From the NCBI GenBank assembly GCA_900142905.1, contig FSRV01000001.1, positions 1,240,001-1,304,000 of the forward strand: a stretch of DNA of 64,000 nucleotides, read 5' to 3'. Below are positions 1-8,822 of the stretch, in pieces (position 1 is the stretch's first letter; every line of letters starts with the position of its first letter). The translations under genes were made by a program, and so were the position numbers. The notes under the pieces are model-generated. The model had not been told where the DNA came from and ran no database searches. It was given only the letters and a program-made list of their open reading frames with translations. This stretch comes from Burkholderia sp. GAS332. Lineage in GTDB: Bacteria; Pseudomonadota; Gammaproteobacteria; Burkholderiales; Burkholderiaceae.

Positions 1-368
1 CCGACAAACGGCACGACCTTCACGCCGCGTTCATGCGCGCGGCGCACCAGCAGGGCGCCCGGGTCAGCGACCGCCGGGCAGCCGGCCTCGGATACCAGAC
101 CCGCGTCAGTGCCGGCCAGCACAGGCGCGAGCAGTTTGTCGATTTCACCGGCCGGCGTGTTGACATTCAGTTCGCGAATCTCGATGTCCTGGATCGGTCT
201 TTCGGTGCCGACCTTTTTCAGGAAAGCGCGGGTGGTTTTCGCGTTTTCGCCGATGTAATAGTTGAGCGATGCCGCGCGGGCGCGCACCGGCGCGGGCAGG
301 ACGGCGTCGAGCGCGTCGGCTTCGCCTTCGCCGAGGGTGTTGGGGATCAGATACAAAGTGCCGCTCAT
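1..368 (-). CDS. SAM-dependent methyltransferase, RsmI-like tetrapyrrole methylase family (C-terminus outside window)
   Basis: The first 122 codons of a minus-strand gene that runs off the left edge. The N-terminus LYLIPNTLGE and the segment DAGLVSEAGCPAVADPG match the layout of the RsmI/YraL tetrapyrrole-methylase fold, where a beta-strand-loop opens the protein and a DAGxPxxxDPG loop helps bind S-adenosylmethionine. RsmI itself methylates 16S rRNA C1402, but this looks like a divergent relative and its substrate is not shown by the sequence. The ATG (366-368) overlaps the stop of the Maf gene in an ATGA arrangement, so the two are translationally coupled in one operon. Confidence 0.75.
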   Translation of the reverse strand, partial: MSGTLYLIPNTLGEGEADALDAVLPAPVRARAASLNYYIGENAKTTRAFLKKVGTERPIQDIEIRELNVNTPAGEIDKLLAPVLAGTDAGLVSEAGCPAVADPGALLVRRAHERGVKVVPFV

Positions 369-988
369 AGCGTCCTCAGGAGTGGGTAGCCGGCGGCGAG
401 CAGCATGCGCGACAGCGCGATCAGCGGCAGGCCGACCAGTGCGGTCGGGTCGTCGGAATGAATCGCCTCGAGCAAGGCGATGCCGAGGCCTTCGGATTTG
501 GCGCTGCCCGCGACGTCGTACGGTGTTTCGGCGCGCAGATAGGCGTCCAGTTCCGCGTCCGGCAAATCCCGGAACTGCACACGGGTAATGACATCGGCCG
601 ATTGCGCCGCCCCCGAGCGGCTGTCGAACAGGCACAGTGCGCTATGAAACAGCACTTCCCGGCCGCGCATGGCCTGCAACTGGGCGAGCGCCTTGTCATG
701 CGTGCCGGGCTTGCCGATCTGTAGGCCGTCATAGGTGGCAACCTGATCGGAGCCGATGACGAGTGCGGCTTCGCCGGCGCCGAGCTTGTCTGTCACGGCC
801 CGGGCTTTTGCCTCGGCGAGCCGCAGCGCGGTCACTTCGGGCGTTTCGCCGGCGAGCGGCGTCTCGTCGATCGCCGGCACGATGACATCGAACGGAACGC
901 GCAGGCGCTCGAGCAGCTCGCGACGATAAGGCGAACTCGACGCCAGAATCAGGCGTGGCGGGCGATTGGGGGAGTCTGACATGGTCAA
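365..988 (-). CDS. Maf/YceF family nucleotide pyrophosphatase
   Basis: A 207-residue protein of usual Maf length. Maf proteins hydrolyse non-canonical or modified nucleoside triphosphates to monophosphates and pyrophosphate in the cytosol; the YceF subgroup prefers m7GTP. The signature SSSPYRRELL is at residues 17-26, the conserved acidic segment IDET at about 40-43, and IGSDQV with the candidate catalytic Asp at about 81. Two nearby ATGs (residues 1 and 3) could start translation; the second gives MSDSPNR. The gene is divergent from the DUF177-rpmF-fab cluster, where a yceF-type gene commonly lies, which supports YceF over the dTTPase-type Maf. Assignment to the subgroup is inference. Confidence 0.88.
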   Translation of the reverse strand: MTMSDSPNRPPRLILASSSPYRRELLERLRVPFDVIVPAIDETPLAGETPEVTALRLAEAKARAVTDKLGAGEAALVIGSDQVATYDGLQIGKPGTHDKALAQLQAMRGREVLFHSALCLFDSRSGAAQSADVITRVQFRDLPDAELDAYLRAETPYDVAGSAKSEGLGIALLEAIHSDDPTALVGLPLIALSRMLLAAGYPLLRTL

Positions 989-1053
989 CCAACGGCTAGA
1001 GAGGCGGGCCGTACGGGGTCGCGCGGAGTTCGCGCGTGTACGGGCTTAAGTGT

Positions 1054-1082
1054 TTGACTCGAAAAGACAAAACGGATATGAT
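1054..1082 (+). promoter_or_regulatory. Sigma-70 promoter for the DUF177-rpmF operon
   Basis: TTGACT (1054-1059) and TATGAT (1077-1082) are separated by 17 bp, close to consensus. The predicted start is near 1089, leaving a leader of about 130 bases before the DUF177 ATG at 1217. It lies in the divergent gap between maf and DUF177. Confidence 0.7.
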
Positions 1083-1216
1083 TTCGGGCTTTTCATCGGT
1101 ATGCTATTGCGTAGACGGCCCTGCCGTGTGGGCAATACGCGGCCCGCACGAGTTCCGCGGGCTACTTTGCAAACCGATTTACCCCCGGCGAAATCCTTGC
1201 CGACGCAGGAGCGCAC

Positions 1217-1861
1217 ATGACTCAACATCCTGGCAACCCTGCTGGTCTGTCCGACCCGCACGATATCGATCTGTTCGAATTTGCGCGGAGTGGGCGTCAG
1301 GCCGCGGGTGTCGTGCGCGTCTCGCAACTGCCGCGCATGTTAAACGAAGTCCCGGCAGAAGCGCCAGACCGCGATACCGCGTTCACCTGGCAAGCCGAAG
1401 GGGCGACGCAGCCGGAATTGCAGGACGACGGCACCGAGGGTCCGCAGCCTTATCTGAGGCTCGCGATTCACGGCGCTGCATGGCTCGAATGTCAGCGGTG
1501 CATGACACCGTATTTGCAGTCGTTCAATGTCGATGCAACTTACCGGATCGTCAGCACTGAGGCGGAAGCCGAAGAGTTTCCGCTCGACGAGGATGAAGTC
1601 GAAGTGATCGTGGGCTCGCGCCAGTTCGATCTCATCGACTTGATCGAAGAAGAGTTGCTGCTTTCCTTGCCGCTCGTGCCCAAGCACGAGGTGTGTCCCG
1701 AAGTGCACGAGAGCCTCGTCTCTGGTGTGGCCGGAGCAGAGGGCGAGGGCGAAGAGGCTGCGCCGGACGAAGCTGGCGAGGGCGGTGAGCCCGAGCGGCC
1801 CAATCCGTTTGCGGCGCTCGAAAGTCTCAAGCGCGGTGAGCCGGGCGACAAGAAGCACTGA
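1217..1861 (+). CDS. yceD: DUF177 / YceD family protein (23S rRNA accumulation protein)
   Basis: A 214-residue acidic protein. In E. coli the YceD/DUF177 family is needed for normal 23S rRNA levels, and the gene is almost always directly upstream of rpmF, as here (about 100 bases). The two-cysteine motif CQRC is at residues 92-95, the conserved segment DLIDLIEEELLLSLPLVPKH around 140, and the C-terminal NPFAALESLK that typifies the family. An acidic, low-complexity insert of about 30 residues before that tail makes it longer than the roughly 173-residue E. coli protein. A longer ORF starting at 1036 in another frame is only a shadow. Confidence 0.85.
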   Translation: MTQHPGNPAGLSDPHDIDLFEFARSGRQAAGVVRVSQLPRMLNEVPAEAPDRDTAFTWQAEGATQPELQDDGTEGPQPYLRLAIHGAAWLECQRCMTPYLQSFNVDATYRIVSTEAEAEEFPLDEDEVEVIVGSRQFDLIDLIEEELLLSLPLVPKHEVCPEVHESLVSGVAGAEGEGEEAAPDEAGEGGEPERPNPFAALESLKRGEPGDKKH

Positions 1862-1962
1862 ACAGTTGCAGGGTTGCGCGATGCGGGCGCATTGGCCATT
1901 CGGTCAATGGCGGACACCGGGTCGGGCTGTGTTAGAATTCGGAAAATTTTTAGGAGTTAGTC

Positions 1963-2142
1963 ATGGCAGTTCAACAAAATAAGAAGTCGCCGTCGAAGCG
2001 CGGCATGCACCGTTCGCACGATTTCCTGTCGGCAGCGCCGCTGGCCGTGGAGCCGAGCACGGGCGAAGTGCATCTGCGTCACCACATTAGCCCGAACGGC
2101 TACTATCGCGGCAAGAAAATCGTCAAGACGAAGAACGACTAA
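1963..2142 (+). CDS. rpmF: 50S ribosomal protein L32
   Basis: A 59-residue basic protein of the large ribosomal subunit. It begins [20 protein letters not shown], the near-invariant L32 N-terminus, and ends in a lysine-rich tail. It carries no cysteine pairs, so it is the zinc-free form. A strong ribosome binding site (TAGGAG, 1951-1956) precedes the ATG. A TAGAAT hexamer at 1933-1938 could be an extra -10 box, though no good -35 is visible. It sits between DUF177 and plsX, the order common in proteobacteria, and is followed by its own terminator. Confidence 0.97.
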   Translation: MAVQQNKKSPSKRGMHRSHDFLSAAPLAVEPSTGEVHLRHHISPNGYYRGKKIVKTKND

Positions 2143-2213
2143 TCGTTTCACTGCGTTGCGCCCCTTGGCGTTTCGCGTGGCGATCGGCTCGCTTGACATT
2201 TTCCCGGCTCGGC

Positions 2214-2243
2214 AAAAAGGCGGCATTCAACTGCCGCTTTTTT
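2214..2243 (+). terminator. Rho-independent terminator after rpmF
   Basis: The stem pairs AAAAAGGCGGCA with TGCCGCTTTTTT, with one G-U pair and the loop TTCAAC, and runs into a six-T tract. It separates rpmF from plsX, so plsX needs read-through or a promoter between 2244 and 2314. Confidence 0.8.
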
Positions 2244-2314
2244 GCGTCGATTGCAGCTGGCGCTTTGGCGCTTACTGCGGTCCCATGCACGGCGCCTGAA
2301 ATTCGTCGCACTCC

Positions 2315-3421
2315 ATGACAGTAAAGCTCACGATAGATTGCATGGGAGGCGACCACGGCCCGTCCGTGACCGTTCCCGCTGCCGTCAACTTCGTTCGTTC
2401 GCACCCCGATGCTGAGTTGCTGCTCGTCGGTATTGAAAGTGCGATTCGTGCGCAGTTAAAGAAGTTGAAGGCTCAGGACCTGGCGGCGCTGACCGTCGTA
2501 CCTGCTTCCGAGATCGTCGCCATGGACGATCCGGTTGAAGTCGCGCTGCGCAAGAAAAAAGACTCATCCATGCGCGTGGCGCTGAACCGCATCAAGGAAG
2601 GCGAGGCGCAAGCCTGCATTTCCGCCGGCAACACCGGCGCGCTGATGGCGGTCTCGCGCTATGTGCTGAAAACGCTGTCGGGCATCGAACGCCCGGCCAT
2701 TGCGTCCGCATTGCCCAATCCCAATGGCTACACGATGGTGCTCGACCTGGGCGCCAACGTCGACTGCGAGCCGCAGCATCTGCTGCAGTTCGCGGAGATG
2801 GGCCACGCGCTCGTTTCCGCGCTCGAAGGCCGTGAGCGGCCCACCATCGGCCTGCTCAACATTGGCGAAGAAGTCATCAAGGGCAACGACACCATCAAAC
2901 GTGCCGGCGAACTGCTGCGCGCGAGTACACTTAACTTTCACGGCAACGTTGAAGGCAATGACATCTTCAAGGGCACGGTCGACGTGATCGTCTGCGACGG
3001 TTTTGTCGGCAATGTCGCGCTGAAGACGTCGGAAGGCCTCGCGCAGATGCTCTCCAACATGATCAAGGAAGAGTTCGGCCGCTCGTGGCTCACCAAGATG
3101 ATGGCGGTGCTCGCCTTGCCGGTACTGATGCGCTTAAAGAAGCGCGTCGATCACCGGCAATACAACGGCGCCGCGCTGCTGGGCCTGCGTGGGCTGGTGA
3201 TCAAAAGCCACGGCTCGGCGGATGCCTACGCGTTTGAGTGGGCTATCAAACGCGGGTATGATGCCGTCAAAAACGGCGTGCTGGAACGCCTTGCGCGAGC
3301 GATGGAAGAGAACGCGGGTTCTCTCGAGCAGGCGGCGCGCGACGCGAGCGGTGCGGGTCACGCAAGCCCGATCGCAGGCCAGCCGGCCGAGCCCTACGCT
3401 GCGCAATCCTCGAAGGCATAA
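2315..3421 (+). CDS. plsX: Phosphate acyltransferase PlsX
   Basis: A 368-residue enzyme that converts acyl-ACP and phosphate to acyl-phosphate, the donor used by PlsY in phospholipid synthesis. The N-terminal signature [11 protein letters not shown] (residues 7-17) and the motifs [22 protein letters not shown] and [15 protein letters not shown] are all present, covering the full family length (E. coli about 356). It acts at the inner face of the membrane. Its TAA overlaps the fabH ATG by one base (3421), so plsX and fabH are co-transcribed and probably coupled. The C-terminal 30 residues are variable and alanine-rich. Confidence 0.97.
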   Translation: MTVKLTIDCMGGDHGPSVTVPAAVNFVRSHPDAELLLVGIESAIRAQLKKLKAQDLAALTVVPASEIVAMDDPVEVALRKKKDSSMRVALNRIKEGEAQACISAGNTGALMAVSRYVLKTLSGIERPAIASALPNPNGYTMVLDLGANVDCEPQHLLQFAEMGHALVSALEGRERPTIGLLNIGEEVIKGNDTIKRAGELLRASTLNFHGNVEGNDIFKGTVDVIVCDGFVGNVALKTSEGLAQMLSNMIKEEFGRSWLTKMMAVLALPVLMRLKKRVDHRQYNGAALLGLRGLVIKSHGSADAYAFEWAIKRGYDAVKNGVLERLARAMEENAGSLEQAARDASGAGHASPIAGQPAEPYAAQSSKA

Positions 3422-4410
3422 TGGCTCAATCGACAATTTATTCCCGCGTGCTGGGCACTGGCAGCTACCTGCCGCCCGGACGCGTCACCAATCAGGATCT
3501 GGCTGAACGTCTCGCCAGAGAAGGCGTTGAGACGAGCGACGAATGGATCGTTGCCCGCACGGGCATCCATGCGCGCCACTTCGCCGAACCCGATGTCACT
3601 ACCAGCGATCTGGCGCTGATCGCCTCGCAGCGGGCGATCGAAGCGGCGGATATCGATCCGCAATCCATCGATCTGATCATCGTTGCAACCTCCACGCCTG
3701 ACTTTGTGTTTCCGAGTACGGCGTGCCTGTTGCAGAACAAACTCGGCATCAAGAACCACGGCGCGGCATTCGACGTGCAGGCCGTCTGTTCGGGCTTCGC
3801 TTATGCGGTGGCGATGGCGGACAGCCTGATTCGCGGCGGTCAGCATCGCACGGCGCTTGTGATCGGCGCGGAAACCTTCTCGCGCATTCTCGATTTCAAG
3901 GACCGCACCACCTGCGTGCTGTTCGGCGACGGCGCGGGCGCGGTGATCCTGCAGGCGTCCGAGGAACCGGGTGTGCTGGCGAGCGCTTTGCACGCCGACG
4001 GCAGCCATTCGAACATTCTCTGCACGCCGGGCAATGTGAACGGCGGCGTGATCGAGGGCAGCGCGTTCCTGCATATGGACGGGCAGGCTGTGTTCAAGCT
4101 CGCGGTCAATGTGCTCGAAAAGGTTGCAGTCGAAGCACTCGCAAAAGCGAATCTGTCGGCCGAACAGATCGACTGGCTGATTCCGCATCAGGCCAATATC
4201 CGCATCATGCAAAGCACCTGCCGCAAGCTCGGCTTGCCGCAGGAACGCATGGTCGTCACGGTGGGCGAGCACGGCAATACGTCGGCTGCGTCCATTCCGC
4301 TCGCATTCGACGTCGCGGTGCGCGACGGCCGCATCAAGCGCGGCCAGAACGTGCTGATCGAAGGCGTTGGCGGCGGCTTTACGTGGGGCGCGTCGGTTAT
4401 CCGCTACTGA
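3421..4410 (+). CDS. fabH: 3-oxoacyl-ACP synthase III (KAS III)
   Basis: A 329-residue condensing enzyme that starts fatty-acid synthesis by joining acetyl-CoA to malonyl-ACP. The Cys-His-Asn triad is visible: Cys123 in AVCSGFAYA, His256 in IPHQANIR and Asn286 in [10 protein letters not shown]. The C-terminal GGGFTWGA loop is typical. It starts on the last base of the plsX stop codon. fabD follows after a 111-base gap that contains a long inverted repeat. Confidence 0.97.
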   Translation: MAQSTIYSRVLGTGSYLPPGRVTNQDLAERLAREGVETSDEWIVARTGIHARHFAEPDVTTSDLALIASQRAIEAADIDPQSIDLIIVATSTPDFVFPSTACLLQNKLGIKNHGAAFDVQAVCSGFAYAVAMADSLIRGGQHRTALVIGAETFSRILDFKDRTTCVLFGDGAGAVILQASEEPGVLASALHADGSHSNILCTPGNVNGGVIEGSAFLHMDGQAVFKLAVNVLEKVAVEALAKANLSAEQIDWLIPHQANIRIMQSTCRKLGLPQERMVVTVGEHGNTSAASIPLAFDVAVRDGRIKRGQNVLIEGVGGGFTWGASVIRY

Positions 4411-4423
4411 TAGCGGCGACGTT

Positions 4424-4472
4424 ATGGCGAGCGCTCTTCGCGGCGCTCGGCTACGCTTGAGCGCGTTCGCCA
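4424..4472. repeat. Long inverted repeat between fabH and fabD
   Basis: ATGGCGAGCGCTC (4424-4436) pairs with GAGCGC...TCGCCAT (4459-4472), giving 13 pairs with a two-base bulge. No T tract follows, so it is not a standard terminator; it may be an mRNA stability or processing hairpin within the operon. Confidence 0.5.
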
Positions 4473-4521
4473 TCCACCGGGCGCGCCACCCACATCTGAC
4501 AACATCGATTTTGGGGACGAT

Positions 4522-5457
4522 ATGAAATTTGCGTTCGTTTTTCCTGGGCAAGGTTCGCAGTCGGTCGGCATGCTCAACGCATTCGCCGATCACGCGATCG
4601 TGCGTGAAACGGTTCAGGAAGCGTCCGATGCGCTCAATCAGGACCTCGGCAAGCTGATCGCCGAAGGCCCCGCAGAAGATCTGAACCTCACCACCAATAC
4701 CCAGCCGGTCATGCTGACCGCCGCGTACGCGATTTACCGCGCGTGGCAGCAGGCGGGCGGCCCGAAGCCGGCCATCGTCGCCGGCCACAGCCTAGGTGAA
4801 TACACCGCGCTGGTCGCAGCGGGCGCGATCGCGTTTCGCGATGCGGTGCCGCTCGTGCGTTTTCGCGCGCAAGCCATGCAAACGGCCGTGCCGGTCGGCG
4901 TGGGCGGCATGGCCGCGATTCTCGGCCTCGATGACGACACGGTGCGCGCGGTTTGCGCCGAAGCGTCGGTCGCGGGCGTGGTCGAAGCAGTGAATTTCAA
5001 TGCGCCGGCGCAAGTCGTGATCGCCGGCAACAAGGCCGCAGTCGAAAAAGCTTGCGAAGTCGCGAAGGCGAAGGGCGCAAAGCGTGCGTTGCCGCTGCCG
5101 GTTTCGGCGCCGTTCCACTCGTCCCTGCTCAAGCCGGCGTCGGATCAATTGCGCGAGTATCTGGCTAGCGTCGACGTGCAGGTGCCGTCGATTCCGGTGA
5201 TCAACAACGTCGACGTCGCGGTGGTCAACGAGCCGGCCAAGATCAAGGACGCGCTGGTGCGTCAGGCAGCCGGTCCGGTGCGTTGGGTCGAAAGCGTGCA
5301 GGCGATGGCGGCGCAGGGCGTCACGCATGTGATCGAATGCGGTCCTGGCAAGGTCCTCGCGGGCTTGACGAAGCGCATCGACGGCAATCTGATCGGCGCC
5401 TCGGTGTTCGATCCGGCAACGCTCGAAGAAACGCTCAAGCTGGTGACGGCGGGCTGA
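4522..5457 (+). CDS. fabD: Malonyl-CoA:ACP transacylase
   Basis: A 311-residue enzyme that loads malonyl groups onto ACP. The N-terminal FVFPGQGSQ, the nucleophile motif GHSLGEY (Ser90) and the histidine motif PFHSSL (His199) are present, with VIECGPGKVL near the C-terminus. The length matches the family (about 310). A purine-rich GGGGACG precedes the ATG. It lies in the fab operon between fabH and fabG and supplies the extender unit both for FabH and for FabF. Confidence 0.97.
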   Translation: MKFAFVFPGQGSQSVGMLNAFADHAIVRETVQEASDALNQDLGKLIAEGPAEDLNLTTNTQPVMLTAAYAIYRAWQQAGGPKPAIVAGHSLGEYTALVAAGAIAFRDAVPLVRFRAQAMQTAVPVGVGGMAAILGLDDDTVRAVCAEASVAGVVEAVNFNAPAQVVIAGNKAAVEKACEVAKAKGAKRALPLPVSAPFHSSLLKPASDQLREYLASVDVQVPSIPVINNVDVAVVNEPAKIKDALVRQAAGPVRWVESVQAMAAQGVTHVIECGPGKVLAGLTKRIDGNLIGASVFDPATLEETLKLVTAG

Positions 5458-5540
5458 ACGCCGTTTCATAGGGTGCAGGCAGCCCGCAAGTGCGACATCA
5501 AGAATCAATCAGCCCTCCGAAAGGGCATCCGGACTGACAG

Positions 5541-6290
5541 ATGGAAAAGACTCTCGACAAGCAAATCGCAATCGTGACGGGCGCGTCGCGCGGCATCGGC
5601 CGTGCAATCGCGATGGAGCTGGCGCGCCAGGGCGCGACGGTGATCGGCACGGCAACCAGCGAAAGCGGCGCGGCAGCGATCAGCGAAGCCTTTAACGCGG
5701 CTGGCGTGAACGGCCGGGGCGCGGTGCTCAACGTCAACGACGCCGCCGCAGCCGAAGCGTTGATCGACGGCACCGTGAAGGAATTTGGCGCGCTGCACGT
5801 GCTGGTGAACAACGCCGGTATCACGCAGGACCAACTCGCGATGCGGATGAAGGACGACGATTGGGACGCGGTGATCGACACCAATCTCAAGTCGGTCTTC
5901 CGTCTGTCGCGCGCGGTGCTGCGTCCGATGATGAAAGCGAAGGGCGGCCGTATCATCAACATCACGTCGGTGGTCGGCTCGGCCGGCAACCCGGGGCAGA
6001 TCAACTATGCAGCCGCGAAAGCGGGCGTAGCAGGCATGACGCGGGCCCTGGCACGCGAGATCGGCAGCCGCGGTATCACCGTCAATTGCGTCGCGCCGGG
6101 CTTCATCGATACCGACATGACCAAGACCCTGCCGGAAGAGCAGCAAGCCGCGTTGAAGACGCAGATTCCGCTCGGCCGCCTGGGCAGCCCGGACGATATC
6201 GCGCACGCCGTGGCGTTCCTCGCGTCGCCGCAAGCGGGTTATATCACCGGCACGACACTGCATGTGAACGGCGGAATGTACATGTCGTAA
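5541..6290 (+). CDS. fabG: 3-oxoacyl-ACP reductase
   Basis: A 249-residue short-chain dehydrogenase that reduces 3-ketoacyl-ACP with NADPH. The cofactor loop TGASRGIG is at residues 13-20 and NNAG near 90. The catalytic Ser143 (ITSVVGSAGN), Tyr156 and Lys160 (YAAAK) are in place. The start is supported by GGACTGACAG upstream and the usual N-terminal length. It follows fabD by 83 bases, and a terminator-like hairpin separates it from acpP. Confidence 0.96.
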   Translation: MEKTLDKQIAIVTGASRGIGRAIAMELARQGATVIGTATSESGAAAISEAFNAAGVNGRGAVLNVNDAAAAEALIDGTVKEFGALHVLVNNAGITQDQLAMRMKDDDWDAVIDTNLKSVFRLSRAVLRPMMKAKGGRIINITSVVGSAGNPGQINYAAAKAGVAGMTRALAREIGSRGITVNCVAPGFIDTDMTKTLPEEQQAALKTQIPLGRLGSPDDIAHAVAFLASPQAGYITGTTLHVNGGMYMS

Positions 6291-6337
6291 CCAAATTCGG
6301 TTACTATCCGCGCCTTGATGCGTTTGCAAAAGCGTAA

Positions 6338-6376
6338 GGCGCATGCCTTGACAGGAACCCGATGCGCCGCTTTTTT
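6338..6376 (+). terminator. Terminator-like hairpin between fabG and acpP
   Basis: GGCGCAT (6338-6344) pairs with ATGCGCC (6362-6368) across a 17-base loop, followed by GC and six T residues. The short stem and large loop make it a weak terminator. It would partly isolate acpP, which needs very high expression, from the upstream operon. Confidence 0.5.
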
Positions 6377-6441
6377 GCCGGGTCAAACCTGATAAAATGC
6401 GCGCACCTGTATTTTTGAACTTCTTTTCCCTTGGAGGGGTA

Positions 6442-6681
6442 ATGGACAATATCGAACAGCGCGTCAAGAAGATCGTCGCAGAACAACTGGGCGTTGCAGA
6501 AGCTGAGATCAAGAACGAAGCTTCGTTCGTGAACGACCTCGGTGCCGACTCGCTCGACACCGTTGAACTCGTGATGGCCCTCGAAGACGAATTCGGCATG
6601 GAAATTCCGGATGAAGAAGCCGAGAAGATCACTACCGTTCAGCAAGCGATCGACTACGCTCGCGCGAACGTCAAGGCCTAA
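6442..6681 (+). CDS. acpP: Acyl carrier protein
   Basis: A 79-residue, strongly acidic carrier that holds the growing acyl chain on a 4'-phosphopantetheine arm. The attachment site is Ser37 in [10 protein letters not shown]. The prosthetic group would be added by the AcpS encoded at 19.9 kb in this window. The ATG at 6442 is chosen because TTGGAGGGG lies just upstream and gives the invariant [10 protein letters not shown] start; an in-frame upstream ATG at 6397 lacks support. An AT-rich hexamer TAAAAT at 6393-6398 may be a promoter -10 element, but no clear -35 is visible. Confidence 0.97.
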
Positions 6682-6838
6682 AGTCATTCGCGCCTGCGTT
6701 TCTGCGTTGGCGGCGTATGACGCCCTGCCGTGTCGGTTACCGACACCAGCAGGGCTGGCGCTTTTTGCCGTGCAGGAGCCAGCGATGTTGATAGCGCAAC
6801 TTTTCGCGCGATTGCCGACTTTCAAGAAAACGCCGGGC

Positions 6839-6899
6839 CGCCCCCAGTTTTCTTGCCCCCCTCGGGGGGACCTGGTGCGAAGCACCGGGTGTGGGGGCG
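6839..6899. repeat. Three-way-junction palindromic element between acpP and fabF
   Basis: An outer stem CGCCCCCA (6839-6846) / TGGGGGCG (6892-6899) encloses two hairpins: CCCCC/GGGGG around 6856-6869, and CCTGGTGC/GCACCGGG at 6871-6889 with a GAA loop. It fills part of the 300-base acpP-fabF gap (6682-6981). The form resembles dispersed intergenic palindromes of Burkholderiaceae, but I see only one copy in this window. Confidence 0.5.
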
Positions 6900-6981
6900 C
6901 CTAACAGCCACAGGGCACACAGGGCACGTTCCTGTGGCCGCTGTGGCTTTTGCTTTTGTCATCTATGAAAAAGGGGTTACC

Positions 6982-8220
6982 GTGAGCCGCCGTCGTGTTG
7001 TTGTTACAGGCCTGGGGCTGATTTCGCCTGTTGGCAATAATGTTGCCGACGGCTGGGCCAATCTGGTCGCCGGCAAGTCGGGTATTGCCAATATCACGAA
7101 GTTCGATGCGTCGAACTTCTCGACTCGTTTCGCCGGCGAGGTGAAGGGCTTCAATATCGAGGACTACATCCCCGGTAAGGAAGCGCGCCATATGGATACG
7201 TTCATCCATTACGGCGTCGCGGCCGGCATCCAGGCGATGCAGGACAGCGGCCTCGAAGTCACCGACGAGAATTCGGAGCGCATCGGCGTGGTGGTCGGTT
7301 CGGGCATCGGCGGCTTGCCGATGATCGAAGTGACGCAAACCGAACTGCTGAATCGCGGCCCGCGCCGCATTTCGCCGTTCTTCGTGCCGGCGTCGATCAT
7401 CAACATGATTTCGGGCCACCTGTCGATCAAGTTCGGCATCAAGGGTCCGAATCTGGCGATCGTGACCGCATGTACCACGGGTCTGCACTGTATCGGCGAG
7501 GCTTCGCGCCTGATCGAATACGGCGACGCCGACGTGATGATCGCCGGCGGCGCGGAATCCACCGTGTCGCCGCTGGGTGTCGGCGGCTTTGCGGCGGCGC
7601 GTGCGCTGTCGCAACGCAATGACGATCCGGCAACGGCGAGCCGTCCGTGGGACAAGGATCGCGACGGTTTCGTGCTGGGCGAGGGCGCCGGCGTGATGGT
7701 GCTCGAAGAGTACGAACACGCGAAGGCACGTGGCGCGAAGATTTACGCCGAAGTCAGCGGTTATGGGATGAGCGGCGACGCCTATCACATGACCGCACCG
7801 CTGGAAGACGGCGACGGCGCGCGCCGCTGCATGCTGGCCGCCATGAAGAACGCGGGCGTCAACGCCGATCAGGTGAATTACCTGAACGCGCACGGCACGT
7901 CCACGCCGCTCGGCGACCTGGCTGAAACCACCGGCATCAAGCGCGCTTTCGGCGACCACGCCAAAGACATGGTCGTGAATTCGACCAAGTCAATGACGGG
8001 TCACCTGTTGGGCGGCGCAGGCGGTCTGGAGTCCGTGTTCACCGTGCTGGCCGTGCATCATCAGGTGTCGCCGCCGACGATCAACATCTTCAATCAGGAT
8101 CCGGCCTGCGATCTCGACTACTGCGCCAACACCGCGCGCGAGATGAAGATCGACGTCGCGCTGAAGAACTCGTTTGGGTTCGGCGGCACGAACGGCACGC
8201 TGGTCTTCAAGCGCGCCTGA
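6982..8220 (+). CDS. fabF: 3-oxoacyl-ACP synthase II (KAS II)
   Basis: A 412-residue elongating condensing enzyme. The Cys-His-His triad is Cys164 (VTACTTGLH), His304 ([11 protein letters not shown]) and His341 ([11 protein letters not shown]). The C-terminal [10 protein letters not shown] is the family hallmark. Translation most likely begins at GTG 6982: AAGGGG lies 6-7 bases upstream and the protein then opens [12 protein letters not shown] as in relatives. An in-frame extension back to 6730 crosses the palindromic element and is unlikely. It closes the fab cluster. Confidence 0.96.
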   Translation: MSRRRVVVTGLGLISPVGNNVADGWANLVAGKSGIANITKFDASNFSTRFAGEVKGFNIEDYIPGKEARHMDTFIHYGVAAGIQAMQDSGLEVTDENSERIGVVVGSGIGGLPMIEVTQTELLNRGPRRISPFFVPASIINMISGHLSIKFGIKGPNLAIVTACTTGLHCIGEASRLIEYGDADVMIAGGAESTVSPLGVGGFAAARALSQRNDDPATASRPWDKDRDGFVLGEGAGVMVLEEYEHAKARGAKIYAEVSGYGMSGDAYHMTAPLEDGDGARRCMLAAMKNAGVNADQVNYLNAHGTSTPLGDLAETTGIKRAFGDHAKDMVVNSTKSMTGHLLGGAGGLESVFTVLAVHHQVSPPTINIFNQDPACDLDYCANTAREMKIDVALKNSFGFGGTNGTLVFKRA

Positions 8221-8235
8221 TCGCCTGATCGTTTG

Positions 8236-8721
8236 GTGACACGCCAGTCGAAAAAGCCGGCTAGCCCGGCGGTTTCCCTCGAATCGGCAAGGTCCGACGG
8301 AGCGCCGCAACAGATTACGTTGCGGCGCTCCGTCGCCATGCGCGCCGCTTTGGGGGCATTCGTCCTGATTGCGACGTTGGCCACCTATACCTGCTTCGCG
8401 TCGCATCTGGGCGCTTGGCAGGCGCTTCCGTTGACGCTTGCCGTGGGGGCGCTGCTGGTGCTCTGCGCGGTAAAGCATGAGCATGCGCAGCCCGTTGCGC
8501 TGAAAATCGGCCCGGACGGATTGTCTGCCTGGAACCGGGCAGGCGGTTTACTCACGCAGGGTCGCATTGCCGGCTGTTCGCAATGGAGCGGTCGCTTGCT
8601 GGTTCTCGCGCTGGTGCCGGACCATGGGCGCGCCCGCACGCTACTTCTTGCCGCTGACGCGCCGCCAGCGTCCGCCTTCCGGGCGCTGGCCGTGCTGGGC
8701 CGGCGTGGCGCCGGCGCCTGA
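8236..8721 (+). CDS. Small membrane protein of unknown function, between fabF and rpoE
   Basis: About 161 residues starting at GTG 8236 (a TTG directly before it is possible). A basic N-terminal stretch of about 35 residues is followed by two closely spaced hydrophobic segments (AALGAFVLIATLATYTCF, then LPLTLAVGALLVLCAV), then a soluble C-terminal domain with DGLSAWN and LLVLALVPDHGRARTLLL. This two-helix hairpin plus beta-rich tail resembles the YgfX/CptA family, but I cannot confirm homology. It starts 15 bases after fabF and its stop abuts the GTWAC box array upstream of rpoE. Confidence 0.6.
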   Translation: MTRQSKKPASPAVSLESARSDGAPQQITLRRSVAMRAALGAFVLIATLATYTCFASHLGAWQALPLTLAVGALLVLCAVKHEHAQPVALKIGPDGLSAWNRAGGLLTQGRIAGCSQWSGRLLVLALVPDHGRARTLLLAADAPPASAFRALAVLGRRGAGA

Positions 8722-8723
8722 CT

Positions 8724-8755
8724 GTAACGACTGTAACCGCTGTTACCGGAGTAAC
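8724..8755. promoter_or_regulatory. Phased GTWAC box array upstream of rpoE (candidate operator)
   Basis: GTAAC, GTAAC, GTTAC and GTAAC begin at 8724, 8733, 8742 and 8751, exactly 9 bp apart. The last three form two overlapping inverted repeats with 4-bp spacers. A TACAAT hexamer (8777-8782) that could be a -10 box lies 21 bp downstream, and the rpoE GTG is at 8823. No canonical sigma-E promoter was recognised here. Confidence 0.45.
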
Positions 8756-8822
8756 GTGCCGAGTTGATGGGGACGCTACAATGGTCCCCCGCCATGCGCC
8801 CTATAGTTAACGGATTTATCAG

